A stretch of DNA of 64,000 bases, from positions 9,367-73,366 of the forward strand of contig CAZZFA010000012.1 in NCBI GenBank assembly GCA_964653435.1, written 5' to 3'. A program made the position numbers and the translations under genes. The DNA is from CAZMVY01 sp964653435. GTDB lineage: Bacteria; Planctomycetota; Phycisphaerae; UBA1845; PWPN01. Under the pieces are notes generated by a model. That model was given only the letters and a program-made list of their open reading frames with translations, ran no database searches and was not told the origin of the DNA. Shown piece by piece: positions 9,009 through 16,263 of the stretch. Positions within the stretch are counted from its first letter, which is position 1. Each line of letters starts with the position of its first letter.

Positions 9009-9135
9009 GGCTGAGAGTTGTCCGTTGCGTGTTGCTCGTCGTTCGTTACCTGTTGCGGGCTACCCGTTCCGCGCTCCGGGCGATTCGCCCGGCCTCACCG
9101 GCGAGCAACGGACAACCCACGACGGACGATCGACC

Positions 9136-9459
9136 TCACGCGCGGTGCCGGAACACGGCCACCACATCCTCGACCGGAACGACGAATAGCTGATTGTCCG
9201 CCTCGAAGTCGACGGGGATGGCCTGCTTCGGGTTGAACAGCACCTTGTCGTACTGCCGCAGCGGGTAGTCGTTGTCGCTCGCCACCTGCGCGGAGACGGC
9301 CACGACGCGCCCGGTGATCGTCGGGATCTCGATCTTGTCAGGCAGCGCGATGCCGCCCTTGGTCTGCTTCTTGTCCTCATCTTTGCGAATGAGAACGCGC
9401 TTCCCGATCGGCTCGACCGTTTCCAGTTTCATCCGCTCGGAGTGGGCGCGCTTCGGCAT
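9136..9459 (-). CDS. groES: GroES family co-chaperonin
   Basis: A 107-residue GroES homologue. The mobile loop that contacts GroEL is recognisable as TKGGIALPDK around residues 33-42 (usually GGIVLP), followed by the beta-barrel core 'GRVVAVSAQVASDNDYPLR' and the C-terminal 'LFVVPVEDVVAVF'. The ATG at 9459 (MPKRAHSERM) has a GAGG just upstream and is preferred over one seven codons earlier. No groEL lies beside it and no CIRCE-type inverted repeat is seen upstream, so HrcA control is not supported here. It may be one of several groES copies. Confidence 0.85.
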   Translation of the reverse strand: MPKRAHSERMKLETVEPIGKRVLIRKDEDKKQTKGGIALPDKIEIPTITGRVVAVSAQVASDNDYPLRQYDKVLFNPKQAIPVDFEADNQLFVVPVEDVVAVFRHRA

Positions 9460-9519
9460 CGATTCCTCACCGTGTAACACGAGTGTCGGCTCCAGTACAT
9501 CCGGTATCCCAGCGCGGGC

Positions 9520-9549
9520 ATTCTATGCCACACGGACACCGCTTCGCAA
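9520..9549 (-). promoter_or_regulatory. Promoter of groES
   Basis: Reverse strand: TTGCGA (9549-9544), 18 bases, TAGAAT (9525-9520). The start would be near 9513, giving a leader of about 53 bases. Confidence 0.5.
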
Positions 9550-10190
9550 CAACCTTTTTCGCGCACCTCGCCCACCGACCGCGCGCGCAGCCGGGCCGCG
9601 ATTCATCACGACCGGCGCCGATGCCACCGACGCGCCCGCCCGAACCTGCGCCGGTCCACCCAGGCCCCCGCCGACACGCAAGCCCGATCACGGTTGCGAA
9701 CGAGTCCGCCCGCGCCATCGCCGACCTGCAGACAACATCCCTGAACGGCCCTCACCCCCGCTGCGACCTCCTCGGTCCCGGCGGTCCTGCCCATGCGTTG
9801 CATAAGGATCCCCCCGAACGCCGCCACACCGCGCACGGCCGACACGCGACATCACCACCGGCCGGCAGACCGATCACCGCCAGACCGAATCCCGAGCGCG
9901 ACCCCCGGATCCGGTTGTCCTGTCCGGCCCGCGATGCCCGCCATCCACAGCTCGATCGGGCCCGGCAGCCCGAGAATCGTGGGCGTTCACCGGTGTGTTT
10001 CGCGGCAAATCCATTGTATCTCTTTTTCACACAAGGCCTTACAGGTCCGCCTATCGCAAGCGGTACAGGTCCCCATCGGTACTGATTCATAACCACTTGT
10101 CGGAAAAATGGTTATAGATATTACCGCGCCGACGCCGATCTGGTCATTGTCACGAGGCGGACTGTGAGTTATGTCGCGAGCGAAAAGCCC
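9550..10190. other. Gene-free stretch between groES and HU genes
   Basis: No frame here looks like protein. An AT-richer zone starts near 10000. It holds a perfect 7-base inverted repeat, ATAACCA (10089-10095) and TGGTTAT (10109-10115), about 75 bases before the HU -35 box, which could be a protein-binding site. Confidence 0.4.
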
Positions 10191-10219
10191 TTGATCGCCG
10201 AAACCCGTTGCTGTATGAT
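10191..10219 (+). promoter_or_regulatory. Promoter of the HU gene
   Basis: TTGATC (10191-10196), 17 bases, TATGAT (10214-10219). The predicted start near 10226 gives an unusually long leader of about 148 bases before the ATG at 10374, room for post-transcriptional control. Confidence 0.6.
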
Positions 10220-10373
10220 AACTTGCAAGCGTTGGCGACAAGCAGGGTCGCGCACAAGATACACAAGTCGGAGCGTTGCGGTTTGGGAAACGATTTGCGG
10301 CGGACGAGACGGCAGGCCCGTCGGTAAACGAATCCGTTGGGCAACGACCTTTTGGTAACTTCGGGAGTGAGCG

Positions 10374-10733
10374 ATGGCCACCATCACAAAGAAAGAGCTG
10401 ATCGATCGCATCGCGGAAAAAACCTCCAACAAGCGGGTCGTGGTCAAGCGGATCGTGCAGAGCTTCCTTGATGAGATCATCGAGGAGCTCGGCCGAGGTA
10501 ACCGTCTGGAGTTCCGTGACTTCGGCGTCTTCGAGAGCAAGCAGCGCGCCGCTCGCACAGCCCAGAACCCCAAGACGCTCGAACGTGTGGATGTACCGTC
10601 GAAGCGAACCGTCAAGTTCAAGGTCGGCCGGATGATGAAGGCGAAGCTCCAGGGCGAGCCCGCGCCCGGCAACGACCATCCTGCCGCGCATCAGCCCGTA
10701 CGCGGGGCGCCGGCCAACCCACCGCCGGCCTGA
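10374..10733 (+). CDS. HU/IHF family DNA-binding protein
   Basis: A 119-residue nucleoid protein. Residues 1-90 are a complete HU fold: 'TKKELIDRIAEKTSNKRVVVKRIVQSF' for the dimerising helices, then GNRLEFRDFGVFESK and the arm region with RTAQNPKT, including the conserved NPxT Pro that intercalates DNA. The last 25 residues are an extra Pro/Ala/His-rich tail (ending APANPPPA) not seen in classic HU. The ATG at 10374 has GGGAGTGAG just upstream. The next gene begins nine bases after the stop, so the two may share the transcript. Confidence 0.92.
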   Translation: MATITKKELIDRIAEKTSNKRVVVKRIVQSFLDEIIEELGRGNRLEFRDFGVFESKQRAARTAQNPKTLERVDVPSKRTVKFKVGRMMKAKLQGEPAPGNDHPAAHQPVRGAPANPPPA

Positions 10734-10742
10734 TATCTGCCC

Positions 10743-11768
10743 ATGACAGCGCGACCTGTATTCCCGGATGAACCGGCTCGGATAGCGCTCGCGAGGATTC
10801 CGACGCCGCTGGTGCATCTCGAACGGCTCAGCGAGGACCTTGGCGTCGCGCGCATCCTGGTGAAACGCGACGATCTGACCGGGCTTGAACTCAGCGGCAA
10901 CAAGGTTCGCAAGCTCGAGTATCTCGTCGCCGAAGCCCGGCGCGACGGCGCCGATACGCTCGTGACGGACGGGGGATTCCAATCAAATCACTGCCGCGCC
11001 ACCGCCGCGGCCGGCGCCCGGCTCGGCATGCATGTGCGGCTGATCCTGCGACACCCCACCGGCCGGCCGGAACTCGACGGAAACCTGCTGCTCGATCGGC
11101 TCTTCGGTGCGGAGGTCTCGTTCGTTCCGCCGGACGAGTTTCGTGCCCGACGATCGGAGATCGTGGCGGAGGTGCTGCGCGAGCAGCTCTCGCGCGGACG
11201 CAAACCGTATTACTTCCCCGTGGGCGCATCCGTCCCGCTCGGGACATGGGGCTACATCCGATGCGCCGCCGAGCTTCGCGACGAACTCGCCGCACACGGC
11301 ATCGAACGCGCCGAGGTGGTCTGTGCGGTGGGCAGCGGCGGGACGATCGTCGGGCTGATGCTCGGCCGGGCGCTGCTGCGAATGGACGGCTGGCGAATCT
11401 GGGGCGTGCCGGTGTGCGACGACGTCGTGTACTGGCAGCACGAGCTCCGCCGGCTCGAGCGCGAGACCGTCGCGAAGTATCGCCTGCCGGTGGCCGAGGC
11501 CGACACGCCGATCCGGCTTCTCGACGGCTTCGTGGGGCCGGGCTATGCGATTCCGTACCCGGAGGACATCGAGGCGATCCGGCTCGTCGCGCGGACCGAG
11601 GGCCTGCTTCTTGATCCGACGTATACGGGCAAGGCGTTTGCGGGCATGCTGCATGCGATCCGCACGCAGGCATTCGATCGCGGCGCGGCGACGGTGTTCA
11701 TTCACACCGGCGGGGTATTCGGGCTGTTCCCCCAACGGGCCGCACTGGCGGCACCAACCGCGCCTTGA
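10743..11768 (+). CDS. PLP-dependent D-cysteine desulfhydrase / ACC deaminase family enzyme
   Basis: A 341-residue fold-type II PLP enzyme. The PLP lysine is expected at K54 in LELSGNKVRKLEY. The segment 'TDGGFQSNHCRATAAAGARLG' near residues 79-99 binds the cofactor phosphate side, and 'AVGSGGTIVGLMLG' near residue 197 is the glycine loop. The C-terminal 'DPTYTGKAFAGML' is typical of D-cysteine desulfhydrase and ACC deaminase. These two activities differ at a few residues that I cannot resolve; desulfhydrase is the commoner role. The gene follows HU closely and ends at the promoter of tRNA-Leu. Confidence 0.87.
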   Translation: MTARPVFPDEPARIALARIPTPLVHLERLSEDLGVARILVKRDDLTGLELSGNKVRKLEYLVAEARRDGADTLVTDGGFQSNHCRATAAAGARLGMHVRLILRHPTGRPELDGNLLLDRLFGAEVSFVPPDEFRARRSEIVAEVLREQLSRGRKPYYFPVGASVPLGTWGYIRCAAELRDELAAHGIERAEVVCAVGSGGTIVGLMLGRALLRMDGWRIWGVPVCDDVVYWQHELRRLERETVAKYRLPVAEADTPIRLLDGFVGPGYAIPYPEDIEAIRLVARTEGLLLDPTYTGKAFAGMLHAIRTQAFDRGAATVFIHTGGVFGLFPQRAALAAPTAP

Positions 11769-11796
11769 CATCGCCGGGAAAACGGATAGGTATAGA
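11765..11796 (+). promoter_or_regulatory. Candidate promoter of tRNA-Leu
   Basis: TTGACA (11765-11770) overlaps the stop codon of the preceding gene. The best -10, TATAGA (11791-11796), has a long 20-base spacer; TAGGTA at 11787 would give 16 bases. Confidence 0.4.
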
Positions 11797-11836
11797 GAAC
11801 CGGATCGCGGCGGCAGAAGCGCCGCCCCGGACGCTT

Positions 11837-11921
11837 GCGGATGTGGCGGAATTGGCAGACGCGCAAGGTTCAGGTCCTTGTGGGCGAATAGCCCGTGGAG
11901 GTTCGACTCCTCTCATCCGCA
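11837..11921 (+). tRNA. tRNA-Leu (anticodon CAG)
   Basis: An 85-base class II tRNA. The acceptor arm GCGGATG (11837-11843) pairs with CATCCGC (11914-11920), with A at the discriminator position. The D arm is TGGCGGAATTGGCAGACGC, the anticodon loop is TTCAGGT (CAG reads CUG), a long variable arm (TGGGCGAATAGCCCGT) follows, and the T arm is GAGGTTCGACTCCTC. No CCA is encoded. A repeat copy begins about ten bases downstream. Confidence 0.96.
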
Positions 11922-11930
11922 ATTCCCTCT

Positions 11931-12128
11931 TCCCCAAAGCGGCCTTCGGCCGCAACCGAACACGGGCGCGCTGGCCCCCGTCATGCTGAGCGAAGCGAAG
12001 CATCCGGCTTGCCTGCGCCAATCAGCCGGATTCTTCGTCGCTGCGCTCCTCAGAATGACGGGTGGCGCTACCGCCGCAGCACGATACACGCGCGCAAGGC
12101 ACGCAGAAGCTGCGACGCAAAACTCTAC
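11931..12128 (+). repeat. Dispersed palindromic repeat, long copy 2
   Basis: About 198 bases nearly identical to the copies at 5210 and 53562, including GCGGCCTTCGGCCGCAACCG, the GTCATGCTGAGCGAAGCG half, the inverted CTCAGAATGAC half and the tail ending AAAACTCTACA. It sits directly behind tRNA-Leu, a usual place for insertions, although no duplicated tRNA end is visible. Confidence 0.85.
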
Positions 12129-12400
12129 ATGCACCCCTCCTGCCCGTCGCGCGGACAGTCTGTCCAACGAAACCCAAACACCGGGTCGACGACGGCCATC
12201 CTGGCGAGTTGAGCCCCCGGCGCAGCGACACATCGGACTGGAGGTGACGCCTTGCGGTCGGGCTCTTGAAACAGGCACGGAACTCGTTGAAGTCGGCCAA
12301 GTCTTCGCTGCGGTCGTTGAACGCGGGCCGGCGCCCTGCGCGGACGCGCTGGGGCAGTCGCGGCGGGGCATCGGCATATGTGCGCAGCGCCGGCGCTGTG
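12125..12400 (-). pseudogene. Possible dockerin-like C-terminal remnant
   Basis: One reverse frame contains 'SEDLADFNEFRACFKSP', much like the 'DLADFxxFQxCFTGP' EF-hand-like tails of secreted planctomycete proteins. The rest of the frame is not protein-like and it runs into the repeat at 12128. I read it as the decayed end of a secreted protein cut by the repeat; the call is tentative. The rest of 12401-12539 shows nothing. Confidence 0.3.
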
Positions 12401-12539
12401 GCGTCGGCCGGCCGATGGAAGCCGGCTGAGCCGCAAGAGGATGGGGATGCAGGAGACCTCGCCCCCGCCGCATGAACGCGGTAGTGAACACCGGCCGGCG
12501 GCAACCGGCGGTGCTCACAGCCATGCACCCGATCGCGGC

Positions 12540-13949
12540 CTACACCTTCGGCAACGTGTACGGGGCACGATACTCGCGGGCAAGCAACTTGTTCGCCTCG
12601 CGGTCCGGGCGACCGTCCTTGTCCGTGATGATCTCGCGCTTGGCGTCCCAGTAGATCCGGCGGCCCACCTTCCAGGCGATGTTGCCGAGGTGACAGGCCG
12701 CCGCCGTCTTGTGCCCGACTTCGATATCCACGGCAAGATCCTCGACCTTCCGCGACTTCACGCATGCGAGGAAGTTCTGCACGTGCGGCCAGTGCTGATC
12801 GGACCCGCCGCCGCTGAGCTTCTCCGTTCGCGGGACCTGGATCTTCTTCTTCGGGTCGTTGGGGTCCGGGGCTTCCTTCATGTCTGGGATGATTTCCCAG
12901 CCGCCCCGGTCCACAAAGAGCGAGCCGTTGCTGCCGAAAAACTGCGTGCCGTAGCCGTGGCCGTTGAAGGACGTCGCGCAACCGAAGCTCAGGCTGTAGG
13001 TCTGAATGAAGTGCTTGCCTGCCGGTGTGACGAAATCATACGTGATGTCGAGCGTATCGGGCGTGTCACGGTTGTCGCGGAGGACGTACTTGCCGCCGAC
13101 GGCCGATACGGACACGGGGGCGTCCACACCCATGGCCCAGTGAACGACGTCCTGCACGTGAACATTCCAGTCGCCGACCATGCCGGCGGCGTAATCGAAG
13201 AACCAGCGGAAGTTGTGGTGGAAGCGATTCGGGTTGAAGCGGCGTTTCGGCGCCGGCCCGAGCCAGAAGTCGTAGTCGACACCGGGAGGCGGATCGCCGT
13301 CGGGCGGGTTGCCCTTGCCCTCGGGGGCCTCGTTCTGCAGATTCCACGTCCGCGTGTAGGAGATATCGCCCAGTACACCGGACTTCACAAGTTCCACGGC
13401 CTTCTTGAAGTGCTCGCCGCTGCGCTGCTGCATGCCGACCTGAACGATCCGCCTGTACTTGCGGGCGGCGTTCACCATGGCGCGGCCCTCGGCGATGTTG
13501 TGGGAAACCGGCTTCTCGACGTAAACATCCTTGCCGGCCATGCAGGCGTAGATCGTCGGGATGGCGTGCCAGTGGTCCGGCGTGCCGACGATGACCACAT
13601 CGATGTCCTTCATGTCGATGAGCCGGCGGAAGTCCTTGTGCTCCTTCGGACGCTTGCCGTACTTCTTCTCGACCTTGTCGGCGGTGCTCTTCAGGTGTGA
13701 GGCATCCACATCACACACGGCGGCGACGGCGACTTCCTCGGCCCGCATGAAGTCGTCGAGGTTGTAGTTGCCCATGCCCCCGCAGCCGATGAGGCCGACG
13801 ACCACCTTCTCGTTCGGCGACACGGCGGCCGGCCTGGGCTGTCCCCTGGCCGCTGTGGCAAGCCCGCCGACCGCCAGGCCGGCGGCTACACTGGCGACGG
13901 TCCGGCTCGAGGAATCCAGGAACTCGCGTCTCGATATCTGTTCACCCAT
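12540..13949 (-). CDS. Gfo/Idh/MocA family oxidoreductase, Tat-exported
   Basis: A 469-residue NAD(P)-dependent sugar or inositol dehydrogenase-like protein. The N terminus MGEQISRREFLDSSSRTVAS is a twin-arginine signal followed by a hydrophobic stretch and an Ala-rich cleavage region near residue 35. The Rossmann motif GLIGCGGMGNYN lies near residue 53. 'VGTPDHWHA' and 'DVYVEKPVSHN' (the EKP catalytic Lys) follow near residues 120-150. A GGAGG lies six bases before the ATG. This planctomycete-type variant has a long insert with 'PDGDPPPGVDYDFWLGPAPKR'-like sequence. It is divergent in sequence from cytoplasmic MocA proteins, and the substrate is unknown. Confidence 0.93.
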   Translation of the reverse strand: MGEQISRREFLDSSSRTVASVAAGLAVGGLATAARGQPRPAAVSPNEKVVVGLIGCGGMGNYNLDDFMRAEEVAVAAVCDVDASHLKSTADKVEKKYGKRPKEHKDFRRLIDMKDIDVVIVGTPDHWHAIPTIYACMAGKDVYVEKPVSHNIAEGRAMVNAARKYRRIVQVGMQQRSGEHFKKAVELVKSGVLGDISYTRTWNLQNEAPEGKGNPPDGDPPPGVDYDFWLGPAPKRRFNPNRFHHNFRWFFDYAAGMVGDWNVHVQDVVHWAMGVDAPVSVSAVGGKYVLRDNRDTPDTLDITYDFVTPAGKHFIQTYSLSFGCATSFNGHGYGTQFFGSNGSLFVDRGGWEIIPDMKEAPDPNDPKKKIQVPRTEKLSGGGSDQHWPHVQNFLACVKSRKVEDLAVDIEVGHKTAAACHLGNIAWKVGRRIYWDAKREIITDKDGRPDREANKLLAREYRAPYTLPKV

Positions 13950-14125
13950 TGATGGCCTCCAAACCAATGTTTGTACGTTCCCTGCGGCATCGCGTTTGCT
14001 CCGGCCGCTTCTTGGCGGGCTGTGCGCACGGCACACAACGTACAGCAGACCCGCCCTGATGCACAATCCCCCGCTGACGGCGCCATCACCGCCATCCTTC
14101 GGCTTGCGGCCAGTGGGTTGCGGCT

Positions 14126-14518
14126 TCAGAATGCAAACTTGAGCGGTTGGCTGAAACGGGCGGCTACGCCGACGCGAGGCGTCTCGTGCTCGGCGGACGG
14201 CAGGGCATCGATCCGAACGATGTCGGCCACTCCCGTGCCCCGGCCGGCGTACGGGGAGTAGCCCGGCCCCGGCGGCACGCTGAGGGAGAAATGCACCTCG
14301 TTGCCGACCTCAAGCAGACCTGCCGGAGCGTCAAAGTAAATGCCGCAAGGGCTCACATTGCGCGTCGTGGAGCGTATCGGAACCGCCGGCGAAGCACCCA
14401 CATGAACAACCTCTACCGGCAGATGCATTTCGAGCCGCTTATAGCTTCGGCGCTCTCGCCCGAAGGCCGGCGACTCCGGGGCCGTCTCGATCTTCTCGGA
14501 TGGTACAATCTGCTCCAC
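14126..14518 (-). CDS. PilZ domain protein (probable c-di-GMP receptor)
   Basis: A 130-residue protein starting at a GTG at 14518. Residues 20-125 form a PilZ domain: the RxxxR motif in RERRSYKRLEM near residues 21-31 and the NxSxxG motif as NVSPCGIYF near residue 54 are the two c-di-GMP contacts, and both are intact. It is a single-domain PilZ, so it probably acts by binding a partner when c-di-GMP rises. No neighbouring motility or cellulose gene shows which one. Confidence 0.82.
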   Translation of the reverse strand: MEQIVPSEKIETAPESPAFGRERRSYKRLEMHLPVEVVHVGASPAVPIRSTTRNVSPCGIYFDAPAGLLEVGNEVHFSLSVPPGPGYSPYAGRGTGVADIVRIDALPSAEHETPRVGVAARFSQPLKFAF

Positions 14519-14837
14519 GCCGCAACTATCCGCAAGTCGGATGCCACGGACGACGAATATGAACCTGCATTGTTCAGGACAGTCTAACCAGCGATCGCTA
14601 CGTGAGTTGAGACGGCAGGCTCGATTCCGTCAGGGGACCGGTGACGGCAATCCGCCGCTACGATCGTTGCGAAATATAAACGCCCGGCCTACGAATAATT
14701 CCTACCTCGTCTGGTTACCCCTGTAACGATAATACCTTACGCGCGTGTTGAGAGACCACAACGCACGTCCGGGAATCGAAACAGCTTCGCATGCACCGAT
14801 GCCGAGGGCACGATCACCGACCCGTGGGACGCTCCAG
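14519..14837. other. AT-richer intergenic stretch
   Basis: No gene seen. Base composition is lower in GC than the neighbours around 14580-14760. A small hairpin GTTAC (14714-14718), CCCT, GTAAC (14723-14727) is present. The PilZ promoter probably lies here, but no convincing -35/-10 pair was found. Confidence 0.35.
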
Positions 14838-15671
14838 CTATGCGAGCGCCATCCCCGCGCGGGCCGCCACACTCCGAAGCGCTTCGGCGGCAACTGCGAA
14901 GAGATCCGGACCGGTGTGCCCCGAGAACTGGCCGGCGGCACCGAGGTGGGGCTCAAGCGCCAGAAAGCCGTCGTAGCCGTCCGCTGCCGCATCGCGAAGG
15001 ATCATCTCGACCTGCCCGTCACCCTGGCCGAGGGGAACCGCCTTGTCGCCCATGCCGTACTTCATGTCCTTCATGTGGAAGTACCCGACGTAGGGCCGCA
15101 GGGCCAGCCAGCAGGTTTCGTAAACGTCTTTCACGCCGGTATGGACGAAATTGGCCGGGTCGAAGGCGCCCGTGATGCGATCCCCCGGCAGAAGCGACAG
15201 CAGGTAAAGACACCGCTCGGGAACGTCACCGAAGATACCGCTCTCGTTCTCGAGGACGAGCTTGACATTGCGGTTGGCGACGTATTCGCACTTCTGGCGG
15301 AGGCGGCGGACCACCTCGCCCCGATAGTCGGCGATGCTCTGGCCGGCGGGCGGATAGTAACTGAAAATGCGGATGTATCCGCATTCGAAGAACTCGGCCA
15401 GCTCGACCGCGTGCTTGAAATCATCGAAATGCCGGCTGTAGTCGTCGTCGATCTTCACCTTGCCGATGGGCGAGGCGATACAGGCGACCCCGAACCCGCG
15501 GTCGTCGAACATCTTCTTGAGCTCCCGGCACTGGGCGTCCGAGAGTTTCATCACGTTGGTATCCCAGGCCCCCCGAAACTCGATGTAGCGGATGCCGCAC
15601 TTCTCAAGCGTGTCGAGCTGGAGCTTCGGATCGGGCCCGATCTCATCGGCGAATGCGCTTACCTTGACCAT
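14838..15671 (-). CDS. Xylose isomerase-like TIM barrel protein (sugar phosphate isomerase/epimerase family)
   Basis: A 277-residue protein of the AP endonuclease 2 / xylose isomerase-like TIM barrel superfamily. Landmarks are 'CGIRYIEFRGAWDTNVMKLSD' near residues 25-45, 'LVLENESGIFGD' (metal-binding Glu) near residue 145, 'GAFDPANFVHTG' near residue 178 and 'YFHMKDMKYG' (metal-binding His) near residue 205, with 'GFLALEPHLG' (Glu) near residue 240. All four metal positions are therefore present. GAGGAG lies eight bases before the ATG at 15671; longer starts add low-complexity sequence. Such genes often accompany MocA-type oxidoreductases like the one at 12540. Substrate unknown. Confidence 0.88.
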   Translation of the reverse strand: MVKVSAFADEIGPDPKLQLDTLEKCGIRYIEFRGAWDTNVMKLSDAQCRELKKMFDDRGFGVACIASPIGKVKIDDDYSRHFDDFKHAVELAEFFECGYIRIFSYYPPAGQSIADYRGEVVRRLRQKCEYVANRNVKLVLENESGIFGDVPERCLYLLSLLPGDRITGAFDPANFVHTGVKDVYETCWLALRPYVGYFHMKDMKYGMGDKAVPLGQGDGQVEMILRDAAADGYDGFLALEPHLGAAGQFSGHTGPDLFAVAAEALRSVAARAGMALA

Positions 15672-15854
15672 GTGAGAGTTCTCCTCGCTCGCAGGCCGTT
15701 GCCTGCGGGCCGGCAGTCTACCCGGCGGATATGCCGGATACCAGTGCCCGCGCGACCGGGCTTGGCGCAGCCGACCTGCACGGGCCGTCGGCGGCGCTCC
15801 CGGCACAGGGAGTCCGGGCGCGGACGGTTCGGGGCGCAAGGCCGCAAGGAGGTG

Positions 15855-15883
15855 TTGACGAAGGGGAAAACGGCCGATATAGT
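15855..15883 (+). promoter_or_regulatory. Promoter of the leu leader and leuA
   Basis: TTGACG (15855-15860), 17 bases, TATAGT (15878-15883): the best promoter match in the window. The start would fall at about 15890, only a few bases before the leader peptide ATG at 15893, so the leader transcript is probably leaderless. Confidence 0.72.
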
Positions 15884-15892
15884 AGCTGCGCT

Positions 15893-16027
15893 ATGTCAAC
15901 GGAGAGCGTCCAGACCGTCATTGCCGCACGCAGCGACCGCGGGGTCGGCGCTCCGTCCGTGGGTTCCCCGCTGCCGGCTCTCCGCCTGGGCTTGCTTAGC
16001 CCCCGCGTAGGGCCTCTGAACGGTTGA
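15893..16027 (+). CDS. Leucine-rich leader peptide of the leuA attenuator
   Basis: A 44-codon ORF ending in TGA at 16025-16027. Residues 27-35 read LPALRLGLL, with five Leu in nine codons (CTG 15971, CTC 15980, CTG 15986, TTG 15992, CTT 15995), and one more Leu at residue 42. The ORF lies between the promoter and an intrinsic terminator upstream of the leucine biosynthesis gene leuA. The peptide itself probably has no function; its translation senses charged tRNA-Leu. It is longer than most leader peptides. Confidence 0.75.
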   Translation: MSTESVQTVIAARSDRGVGAPSVGSPLPALRLGLLSPRVGPLNG

Positions 16028-16064
16028 ACCCGAGAAGACAACCGGAATCAGCAAGCCCTACGCG
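15988..16064 (+). promoter_or_regulatory. Leucine attenuator: alternative antiterminator pairing
   Basis: CGCGTAGGGC (16004-16013) is perfectly complementary to GCCCTACGCG (16055-16064), the 5' arm of the terminator. GGGCTTGCT (15988-15996), spanning Leu codons 34-35, is also perfectly complementary to AGCAAGCCC (16050-16058). A ribosome stalled on the Leu codons would leave 16004-16013 partly free to block the terminator. A ribosome at the stop codon (16025) would cover it and let the terminator form. Confidence 0.72.
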
Positions 16065-16085
16065 AGAGACGCGTGGGGCTTTTTT
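16054..16085 (+). terminator. Intrinsic terminator (attenuator) upstream of leuA
   Basis: An 11-base-pair stem: AGCCCTACGCG (16054-16064), loop AGAGA, CGCGTGGGGCT (16070-16080) with one G-T wobble, followed by a run of six T. It lies about 180 bases before the leuA start codon, so it would end transcription before leuA. Confidence 0.85.
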
Positions 16086-16263
16086 GTTTGGCTGTGTTCG
16101 CCGGGAGAACGGAGAAGACGATCGACGGGCAAGGACGAACGAATACATGGCGGGCGACGACCGGGGCATGCCTCGCGGGCGCGACCGGCCTCGGCCGTCA
16201 TCCGGCGTTCGTTACCCGGCGTTTCCTCCGGCCGCCGTGGCGGACCTTCGAGGAGCGACTTCC

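Noticed and set aside
9460..9550. CIRCE operator upstream of groES
   Set aside because: No TTAGCACTC...GAGTGCTAA-type inverted repeat is present.
9752..10096. Reverse-strand gene in the gap before the HU gene
   Set aside because: The open frame gives a basic, low-information protein without start signals or homology.
11837..12128. Integrated element at tRNA-Leu
   Set aside because: A repeat follows the tRNA, but no integrase and no duplicated tRNA 3' end are seen.
16024..16263. N-terminal extension of LeuA by 80 residues from an ATG at 16024
   Set aside because: It would run through the terminator hairpin and has no similarity to LeuA; the ATG at 16264 has a good ribosome binding site.
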